Below, in pieces: positions 1 through 4,681 of a stretch of 6,500 nucleotides of DNA. Source of the stretch: an uncultured Faecalibacterium sp. (lineage in GTDB: Bacteria > Bacillota > Clostridia > Oscillospirales > Ruminococcaceae); NCBI GenBank assembly GCA_937915335.1, contig CALDLZ010000291.1, positions 1 to 6,500 of the forward strand. The letters run 5' to 3'. The notes under the pieces were generated by a model. It did not search any database. It was not told where the DNA came from and saw only the letters and a program-made list of their open reading frames with translations. Each line of letters begins with the position of its first letter. The first letter of the stretch is position 1. The translations under genes were made by a program, and so were the position numbers.

Positions 1-1062
1 ACCAAGCTGTACGATTTCCAGGCCAATGGCCGTCAGCCCTGCGACAACATCACCGCAGGCGATATCGTGGCATTCTCCGGTCTGCCCGATGTGACCATCG
101 GCAATACCCTGTGCAGCCCCTCTCAGGTGGAGCCCCTGCCCTTCGTGAAGATCAACGACCCCACCGTGGAGATGACCTTCTCCGTCAACGACAGCCCGCT
201 GGCCGGTCGTGAGGGCAAGTATGTCACCAGCCGCCAGATCCGTGACCGTCTGCAGAAGGAGCTGCTGAAGGATGTCGCTCTGAAGGTGGAGGATTCCGCC
301 ACCACCGATTCCTTCCGTGTCATGGGCCGTGGTGAGATGCATCTGTCCATTCTCATTGAGACCATGCGCCGTGAAGGCTATGAGCTGCAGGTCTCTCCCC
401 CGCACGTTCTGACCAAAGTTATCGACGGCAAGACCTACGAGCCTATGGAGCATGTTGTCATTGACGTTCCTTCCCAGTATCAGGGCGCCGTGATGACCGG
501 TCTGGGCCAGCGCAAGGCTATCCTGCAGCAGATGGAGACCCTGGGTGCTGACCGTGTCCGCCTGGAGTTCCGTATGCCCAGCCGCGGCCTGTTCGGCTAC
601 CGCAACCAGTTCCTGACCGATACCCACGGCGAGGGCATCATCAACCAGATCTTTGATGGTTATGATGTCTGGGCCGGCATGATTGCCAACCGCTCCACCG
701 GTTCTCTGGTCAGCTTTGAGACCGGTGAGGCCGTCACCTATGGTCTGTACAACGCACAGCAGCGCGGCACCCTGTTGGTCGGCCCCGGCGAAAAGGTCTA
801 CGAGGGTATGGTCATCGGCTACACTGCTTCCGGCGAGGATGTGGATGTCAACGTCTGTAAGACCAAGCACCTGACCAATACCCGTGCTTCCGGTTCTGAT
901 GACGCTTTGCGCCTGATTCCCATCAGCAAGCTGAGCCTGGAGGGCTGCCTGGAGTTCCTGGCTCCTGACGAGCTGCTGGAGGTCACCCCCGAGAATCTGC
1001 GTATCCGCAAGCAGATCCTGAACCACGAGCAGCGCATGAAGGCTAAGAGCCGCCTGAAGTAA
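1..1062 (+). CDS. typA: Translational GTPase TypA/BipA, C-terminal part (5' end outside window)
   Basis: The reading frame is open from base 1 to the TAA at 1060-1062, giving the last 353 residues of a protein that is usually about 600 residues long. TypA/BipA is a translation-factor-like GTPase that binds the ribosome and supports 50S assembly and stress or cold adaptation. The GTPase domain and the start of domain II lie upstream of the window. Visible in order (fragment numbering) are the end of the domain II barrel (about 1-45), an EF-G domain III-like fold with GRGEMHL at 109-115, an EF-G domain V-like segment with SRGLFGYRNQFLTDT, and the TypA-specific C-terminal domain with TKHLTNTRASGSDDA and a basic tail ending KAKSRLK. 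The C-terminal domain separates it from EF-G and LepA. The GTG at 67 is an internal valine codon, not a start. The gene is GC-rich (41 of 60 bases at 541-600) and looks intact to its stop. Confidence 0.97.
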   Translation, partial: TKLYDFQANGRQPCDNITAGDIVAFSGLPDVTIGNTLCSPSQVEPLPFVKINDPTVEMTFSVNDSPLAGREGKYVTSRQIRDRLQKELLKDVALKVEDSATTDSFRVMGRGEMHLSILIETMRREGYELQVSPPHVLTKVIDGKTYEPMEHVVIDVPSQYQGAVMTGLGQRKAILQQMETLGADRVRLEFRMPSRGLFGYRNQFLTDTHGEGIINQIFDGYDVWAGMIANRSTGSLVSFETGEAVTYGLYNAQQRGTLLVGPGEKVYEGMVIGYTASGEDVDVNVCKTKHLTNTRASGSDDALRLIPISKLSLEGCLEFLAPDELLEVTPENLRIRKQILNHEQRMKAKSRLK

Positions 1063-1092
1063 GCGCTTCTTCCGTTTCCAACAAATAAGATT

Positions 1093-1140
1093 TCCCCTTT
1101 GCGGGCCAGCTTCAGTGCTGTTCTGCAAAGGGGATTTTTT
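1093..1140 (+). terminator. Rho-independent terminator of typA
   Basis: A 10-bp perfect stem (TCCCCTTTGC at 1093-1102 with GCAAAGGGGA at 1125-1134) is followed directly by six T (1135-1140). The loop can form a small inner CAGC/GCTG stem (1107-1110 with 1117-1120). It begins 31 bases after the typA stop. The last T bases overlap the stop codon of the convergent transporter gene (1139-1141). On the minus strand the hairpin is followed by a weaker, interrupted T-rich stretch, so it may also end transporter transcripts, less efficiently. Confidence 0.88.
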
Positions 1141-2482
1141 ATATCTCTTTGAGTTTCCCACACTTACGATAATAGTGCAGCAGAACATTTCCTGCAATGA
1201 CTGCCGCGCCAAGATCTGCCGCCATGTATGCTGCCGCAATACCCTGCACCCCAAAGAAGAGATCCAGCAGATAGAGCAGCGGAATCAACAGCAATCCCTG
1301 CCGCAGAAGGGACAGCATCACAGCCCCGCCTGCCCGGTCAATGGCCTGCAGATAGTTTGTCGCCAGATAGCTCAACCCGATGACCGGGCTGCCCAGCACC
1401 AGAAAAACCACAAGCTGTGTTCCCAGTTCAAAGGCAGCCTTTTCCCGAAGAAACATCCCGATCAACGCATTGCGTCCGAGATAACAAGCACCGCCGGCAG
1501 CTGTCCCGAACACAAGTGTCAGAAAAATCAGATCTTTCAAAAGCGCTTTGAGCCTTCCAGCATCACCTGCACCATAACTATACGCCAGGAGCGGCTGGCA
1601 GCCCATACAGAGTGCCATCGTGATCATCCCGATCAGCATTGTTGTTTTACTTGCTGCCGCCATAGCTGCAATGGCATCCGTGCCATATCCGGCGAGCAGG
1701 TTATTGCTGAAGGAGGATGCAAAGCCCGCCAATAGACTGCTGATACCATTGGGAAGTCCCAGAGCAATGACATTCCCTAGAACCTGCGGCTTTTGAAGAG
1801 CTGGACGCAGCCGCAGCGTCAAGACATTCCCCCGCCGGACAACATATCCCAGATACCAGAGAGTGGCTGCTGCATTTCCCAATACACTTGCCGCCGCCGC
1901 TCCACCAACGCCAAGGTTCCATACCAGAATAAACAGGGGATCCAGGATCAGATTCACGAGCGTCCCCAGAAGATTTCCTATCAGGCCTTCTTTCACAGCT
2001 CCCTCTGCCCGCACCAGCATCGCCATGCTGTTGGCCAAAATCAGAAACGGTGCGCCTGCCGCCAGAATGACCAGATACCGCTCCGCATAAGGCATGATCT
2101 CAGATGTCGCTCCCAAGACATCCAACAGCGGCTTTCTCCCCAGAATCAGGAGGATCGCGGTTACGATTCCCAGTCCGATTCCTGTCCAGAAGCACAGTGA
2201 AGCACAGGTTCTGCCCTGTTCAATTTCTCCAGCGCCAAAACAGCGCGCTATGATAGCACTGCCGCCTGCTCCCAGCATGGTGGCCACTGCCGCCAGAATG
2301 GAAAATACCGGACCCACAACAGATACTGCCGCCACCTGTGCCATATCGCCCAGCTGCCCTACAAAGAACATGTCCGCCATATTATACAGCACCATCACCA
2401 GAACAATGACGATAGACGGAACCGCCATACTGAAAATCGCCTTCCAAACAGACCCTGTCTGAAATAATTCTTCGTTTTTCAT
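1139..2482 (-). CDS. MATE family efflux transporter
   Basis: This is a 447-residue polytopic membrane protein, the usual length for the MATE (multidrug and toxic compound extrusion) family. These proteins export cationic drugs, dyes or metabolites in exchange for Na+ or H+ across the cytoplasmic membrane. Family hallmarks are YNMADMFFVGQLG at 33-45, the N-lobe segment NLILDPLFI at 177-185, GVGGAAAAS at 191-199, and the C-lobe GCQPLLAYSYGAGD at 294-307. About twelve hydrophobic segments are evident. The motif set is closest to the MepA/DinF-like bacterial branch as I know it; the substrate cannot be read from sequence. The ATG start is supported by a GGGAGG ribosome site (2488-2493) five bases upstream. 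It is divergent from a TetR-type gene, the usual arrangement when the regulator controls the pump. Its stop overlaps the T-tract of the typA terminator. It is less GC-rich than typA and the phosphofructokinase genes, which may indicate a separate origin. Confidence 0.95.
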   Translation of the reverse strand: MKNEELFQTGSVWKAIFSMAVPSIVIVLVMVLYNMADMFFVGQLGDMAQVAAVSVVGPVFSILAAVATMLGAGGSAIIARCFGAGEIEQGRTCASLCFWTGIGLGIVTAILLILGRKPLLDVLGATSEIMPYAERYLVILAAGAPFLILANSMAMLVRAEGAVKEGLIGNLLGTLVNLILDPLFILVWNLGVGGAAAASVLGNAAATLWYLGYVVRRGNVLTLRLRPALQKPQVLGNVIALGLPNGISSLLAGFASSFSNNLLAGYGTDAIAAMAAASKTTMLIGMITMALCMGCQPLLAYSYGAGDAGRLKALLKDLIFLTLVFGTAAGGACYLGRNALIGMFLREKAAFELGTQLVVFLVLGSPVIGLSYLATNYLQAIDRAGGAVMLSLLRQGLLLIPLLYLLDLFFGVQGIAAAYMAADLGAAVIAGNVLLHYYRKCGKLKEI

Positions 2483-2487
2483 TGCTG

Positions 2488-2493
2488 CCTCCC
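2488..2493 (-). promoter_or_regulatory. Ribosome binding site of the MATE gene
   Basis: GGGAGG on the minus strand lies five bases before the ATG (2482-2480) and fixes the start of the transporter. Confidence 0.8.
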
Positions 2494-2539
2494 AAAGCCG
2501 TTTATATTTTCAACTATTTGACGGATATCCAACATTTCG

Positions 2540-2568
2540 TTGCTTATCCTTCCTTCTGGTGTTATACT
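2540..2568 (+). promoter_or_regulatory. Candidate promoter for the TetR-type gene
   Basis: TTGCTT (2540-2545) and TATACT (2563-2568) are separated by 17 bases, a good vegetative sigma factor match. Transcription would start near 2575 and give a leader of about 115 bases that includes both operator-like motifs. No better plus-strand promoter was found closer to the gene. Assigned by eye from spacing and consensus only. Confidence 0.5.
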
Positions 2569-2592
2569 ATCATCAAACAGTTCTGACGACAA
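2564..2592 (-). promoter_or_regulatory. Candidate promoter for the MATE gene
   Basis: On the minus strand TTGTCG (plus coordinates 2587-2592) is followed after 17 bases by TAGTAT (2564-2569). The -10 element overlaps the -10 of the plus-strand candidate, so the two promoters would face apart and compete for polymerase. The match is moderate, and an alternative AT-rich -10 nearer the gene (around 2500-2510) cannot be excluded. Confidence 0.35.
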
Positions 2593-2613
2593 TCAGCAGT
2601 TTTCCAAGTTTCT

Positions 2614-2657
2614 GTTGTTTAACCAACACTTTTATTGCGTCCCGTTGGTTAAACCAC
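2614..2657. promoter_or_regulatory. Paired operator-like inverted repeat between MATE and tetR genes
   Basis: GTTTAACCAAC (2617-2627) and GTTGGTTAAAC (2644-2654) form a perfect 11-bp inverted repeat with a 16-bp spacer. Each arm is itself a near-palindrome centred on TTAA: the 14-mer at 2614-2627 reads GTTG-T-TTAA-C-CAAC, and the 14-mer at 2644-2657 reads GTTG-G-TTAA-A-CCAC. The centres are 30 bp apart, about three helical turns. Two copies of such a motif between a regulator and its divergent pump fit binding of two TetR dimers. The regulator as the binder is inferred from position. The same repeat could also form an RNA hairpin in the tetR leader. Confidence 0.65.
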
Positions 2658-2676
2658 CTGAAATCACAGATTTGGC

Positions 2677-2683
2677 GGGAGGG
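2677..2683 (+). promoter_or_regulatory. Ribosome binding site of the TetR-type gene
   Basis: GGGAGGG lies seven bases before the ATG at 2691 and supports that start. Confidence 0.8.
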
Positions 2684-2690
2684 ATTTTGA

Positions 2691-3233
2691 ATGGATCTTC
2701 GGGTCAAAAAGACAAAACGCGCGATTCAGAACGCATTCTACGAACTTCTGCGGGAAAAGCCCGCTGAGAAGATCACCGTTACAGAGATCGTCAGGCGGGC
2801 TGAGATCAACAAGACAACTTTTTATGCTCACTATGAAACATTGGATGCTCTTGTGGATGAGCTGGAACAACAGACGACCCAATACGTCCTGGAGCACATG
2901 GATGGTGCCTACCAACTTCTGGAACAGCCAGAAGTTTTTGTACGGAATTTGTTTGAAATGATGAAGCAGACATCGGATTTCTTTGGTGTGCTTCCCATTT
3001 CCACCACCAGTCATTTTGCACAGTATCTGCAGTCCGCTATGCAGGCGCAGCTTCGGCAGCAGAATATTGATCCGGCGCAATATGAGAATATCGGTGCCCT
3101 GTTGACTTTTATTTCAACCGGGTTGGCCGGATTGCTCCATGCAGATCCCGCTCTTGCTCAACATCAATTAGAGCTCATTGCCGCATTTGTGGGCGGCGGA
3201 GTGCGCAGCCTGAATTTTAATAGCAATATATAG
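2691..3233 (+). CDS. TetR/AcrR family transcriptional regulator
   Basis: This 180-residue protein has the TetR layout: an N-terminal three-helix DNA-binding domain with the helix-turn-helix at about 27-48 (ITVTEIVRRAEINKTTFYAHY), then a helical ligand-binding and dimerisation region to the end. The recognition-helix part INKTTFYAHY closely follows the TetR pattern xxxxTFYxHF/Y. The length is slightly short for the family. The C-terminal half resembles the short TetR type seen in Firmicutes (DhaS-like), but its ligand cannot be inferred. The ATG has a strong ribosome site. It is divergent from the MATE gene across 208 bp containing two operator-like motifs, so it probably represses the pump, and itself, until a ligand binds. 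The gene is AT-rich for this window (23 of 60 bases are G or C at 2941-3000). The TAG at 3231-3233 lies four bases before a strong terminator. Confidence 0.93.
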   Translation: MDLRVKKTKRAIQNAFYELLREKPAEKITVTEIVRRAEINKTTFYAHYETLDALVDELEQQTTQYVLEHMDGAYQLLEQPEVFVRNLFEMMKQTSDFFGVLPISTTSHFAQYLQSAMQAQLRQQNIDPAQYENIGALLTFISTGLAGLLHADPALAQHQLELIAAFVGGGVRSLNFNSNI

Positions 3234-3236
3234 TAA

Positions 3237-3284
3237 AACAGCCCGCCGGAAGCTTTGAATGCCTCCAGCGGGCTGTTGATTTTA
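3237..3284. terminator. Bidirectional rho-independent terminator between tetR-type and SGNH genes
   Basis: AACAGCCCGC (3237-3246) pairs perfectly with GCGGGCTGTT (3268-3277). The stem continues past single mismatches through GGA/TCC and GC/GC to a loop at 3254-3260. On the plus strand it is followed by GATTTTATT, serving the tetR-type gene. On the minus strand it is followed by TTTT (including the AA pairs, plus coordinates 3235-3238), serving the SGNH gene, which stops at 3294. The two convergent genes therefore share one hairpin. Confidence 0.9.
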
Positions 3285-3293
3285 TTCAGTGAT

Positions 3294-4316
3294 TCAATTT
3301 CCCGCGTACGCGCTGCCCATCGTCCAGGCATTGGATGCGGAATACTTTGCGTGGTTGCGCAGGTAGGTGACCCACGCTCCATAGCCGTTGCCTGCGGAAA
3401 AGTGAACACCATCCGGGGCGGCCAGCACCTCCTTCAGGTTGCCCTCACCGTCGGCAAAGGTCTCCCACAGGTCGAGGTAGACGCAATCTTTATCGGCGGC
3501 CAGTTTCGCCAGCTGCTCATTCACCGAGCGCAGAACATCAGAAGCAAGGCCGGGCTTTTCGGCGGCAGCCTCGGGCCGCACCGGCGGGATGGACTGCACA
3601 TAGATCGTACAGCCAGGCAGAGTCTGCTTGAGCTGGTCGAGCATCTGGCCGTAGTAGGCCAAGAAGCGGTCTGCCGCACCCTGTGTGGTCAGGGTGTTGG
3701 TGCCCAGCAGGATATACAGCTTTTTCGGCTGGGCCGCCGCCAGCACATCCAGGGCGATCTCCTGCCCACGCTCACTGCTCTTGACGGCGCTGCGGTTGAC
3801 GATGGCATCCGGGCCCACACCGGTATAACCGCAGATGAGGGCACCGCCCAGATTGATATTATAATCGGAGAAGCCCACGGTCAGGCTGTCGCCCAGGAAA
3901 GCCGCATCCGAAAAATAGCTCAGATCGACCTGCCCACAGCTGGGTTGGCGGATCACGCTGCTGTCATAAGCCTTGACGCTGTATGCGCCTGCCGTCTGCC
4001 GGGTTGGGCCAAACTGTTCCAGTGCGACAGCCGTCGCACCTGTGGTGTCACGATTGCTGTCCCCTTCGGTGCTTTCCGCCGTGGACGCGCTTGCGTCCCC
4101 CTGCATGGGCAGCGGTGCCAGAATGTTGGCCGCCGTGCCCGCCGCCGGACTCTGCTGGGCGGCATCGCCCTGTTTCTGGCCGTTTTCCAAAATGGCCGTG
4201 ATGGCCAGCGACAGCAGCAGGATGGCCGCAATAATGCCCACCAGCCGCAGGCCGGTATCCGCCTTACTGCGCCGCCCATGACCACGGCTGGAATGATACT
4301 CGTGTGAAATCCCCAT
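3294..4316 (-). CDS. Membrane-anchored SGNH/GDSL-type hydrolase
   Basis: From the chosen ATG (4316-4314) this is a 340-residue protein. A basic, histidine-rich N-terminus (1-22) precedes one hydrophobic segment (about 23-43), so it should be a signal-anchor protein with its bulk outside the membrane. A low-complexity Ala/Gly/Ser/Thr/Gln linker (about 48-125) follows. The catalytic domain shows the SGNH blocks: GDSL at 142-145 with nucleophile Ser144, the block III GTN at 205-207 with Asn207, and DGVH at 302-305 supplying the Asp/His pair. The family includes esterases, lipases and carbohydrate or peptidoglycan O-acetyl esterases; an extracellular acyl-ester substrate is likely but not identifiable. 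The frame stays open 70 codons further up to 4526, but those starts would lie at or upstream of the promoter, and only the chosen ATG has a close GGGAG. The gene is divergent from the phosphofructokinase gene. Confidence 0.88.
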   Translation of the reverse strand: MGISHEYHSSRGHGRRSKADTGLRLVGIIAAILLLSLAITAILENGQKQGDAAQQSPAAGTAANILAPLPMQGDASASTAESTEGDSNRDTTGATAVALEQFGPTRQTAGAYSVKAYDSSVIRQPSCGQVDLSYFSDAAFLGDSLTVGFSDYNINLGGALICGYTGVGPDAIVNRSAVKSSERGQEIALDVLAAAQPKKLYILLGTNTLTTQGAADRFLAYYGQMLDQLKQTLPGCTIYVQSIPPVRPEAAAEKPGLASDVLRSVNEQLAKLAADKDCVYLDLWETFADGEGNLKEVLAAPDGVHFSAGNGYGAWVTYLRNHAKYSASNAWTMGSAYAGN

Positions 4317-4320
4317 TGCT

Positions 4321-4325
4321 CTCCC
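4321..4325 (-). promoter_or_regulatory. Ribosome binding site deciding the SGNH start
   Basis: GGGAG on the minus strand lies four bases before the ATG at 4316-4314, within a purine-rich stretch. Longer in-frame starts at 4526, 4436 and 4346 lack a comparable site, and the first two are not downstream of the promoter. Confidence 0.6.
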
Positions 4326-4356
4326 GCCTTTGCTTCTCTCTATCATTACGATCAGT

Positions 4357-4396
4357 ATCCCCGGAAAATTGCAGTTTTTGCATTCTGCACGGGGAT
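4357..4396 (-). other. Leader hairpin upstream of the SGNH gene
   Basis: ATCCCCG (4357-4363) pairs perfectly with CGGGGAT (4390-4396). Inside it, TGCA (4370-4373) pairs with TGCA (4386-4389) after a 6-base one-sided bulge. The structure would sit in the roughly 100-base 5' leader of the hydrolase mRNA, ending about 40 bases before the start codon. No run of U follows on the minus strand, so it is not a terminator. It could affect mRNA stability or be a protein or small-RNA target; no known riboswitch was recognised. Confidence 0.4.
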
Positions 4397-4426
4397 GACC
4401 CGCTGTTTTTGTAGGATACGTCAAAT

Positions 4427-4455
4427 ATTGTATCATATTTTTTTTGCCTGTGCAA
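4427..4455 (-). promoter_or_regulatory. Promoter of the SGNH hydrolase gene
   Basis: On the minus strand TTGCAC (plus coordinates 4450-4455) is followed after 17 bases by TACAAT (4427-4432). The spacer contains a run of eight A. The match to a vegetative promoter is good, and transcription should start near 4420. This makes the longer in-frame starts at 4526 and 4436 unusable. Confidence 0.7.
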
Positions 4456-4466
4456 CCAATCAGGTC

Positions 4467-4495
4467 TTGCATACAACAGAGAAATGGTTTACAAT
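4467..4495 (+). promoter_or_regulatory. Promoter of the first phosphofructokinase gene
   Basis: TTGCAT (4467-4472) and TACAAT (4490-4495) are separated by 17 bases, a good vegetative promoter. The start would be near 4502, leaving a leader of about 180 bases before the ATG at 4682. Its -35 is only 11 bp from the -35 of the opposing SGNH promoter, so a factor bound between them could affect both. Confidence 0.72.
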
Positions 4496-4503
4496 AGTAT
4501 TGG

Positions 4504-4556
4504 TGCAGGAATTGCGCAATTTTCATTGAAGTGGATGCACATCCTGCATTCTTTTT
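4504..4556 (+). other. Attenuator-like hairpin at the start of the phosphofructokinase leader
   Basis: TGCAGGA (4504-4510) is the exact reverse complement of TCCTGCA (4542-4548), and the second arm is followed by TTCTTTTTG with five consecutive T at 4552-4556. This resembles a terminator located just after the predicted transcription start. The 31-base loop is long, so stability is uncertain; the loop itself contains part of a 12-bp palindrome that would compete for pairing. A regulatory role is inferred only from shape and position. Confidence 0.35.
4510..4521. repeat. 12-bp perfect palindrome AATTGCGCAATT near the phosphofructokinase transcription start
   Basis: AATTGCGCAATT reads the same on both strands and would lie at about +9 to +20 of the predicted plus-strand transcript. 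Symmetric sites in this position are common repressor operators. No binding family was recognised. Confidence 0.4.
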
Positions 4557-4681
4557 GTATGACTTGCGGCGTGCATCCGTGTCCTTTTCCCGGGCAGTGC
4601 AGGGCTTCGGGGAGCAGTACCAGGGGCCGGATGTCCGTTTTGCGGGACGTTCAAACGTGTTCTTTTGAATAAGGAGGACTT

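Noticed and set aside
67..69. GTG as a start codon for the first gene
   Set aside because: The frame is open upstream to base 1 with sequence continuing TypA domain II, and there is no ribosome site before 67.
1115..1735. 206-codon plus-strand open frame, Gln/His/Cys-rich
   Set aside because: It is antisense to the MATE gene, starts inside the typA terminator and has biased, non-protein-like composition.
2645..2673. Second plus-strand promoter (TTGGTT ... CAGATT) close to the tetR-type gene
   Set aside because: The -10 match is poor and transcription would start in or next to the ribosome site. The TTGGTT belongs to the operator-like repeat.
3255..4307. 350-codon plus-strand open frame
   Set aside because: It lies entirely antisense to the SGNH gene, has no ribosome site and encodes no recognisable domain. 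Long antisense frames are common in GC-rich genes.
4317..4526. Extended N-terminus (70 extra codons) of the SGNH protein
   Set aside because: The first extra starts lie at or upstream of the well-formed minus-strand promoter, the extension is not domain-like, and the transmembrane anchor plus GGGAG fit the start at 4316.
4535..4672. Possible 45-codon cysteine-containing leader peptide ending inside the phosphofructokinase ribosome site
   Set aside because: There is no convincing ribosome site before the ATG at 4535 and the sequence does not look like a regulatory leader peptide. The longer version from 4484 starts inside the promoter spacer.
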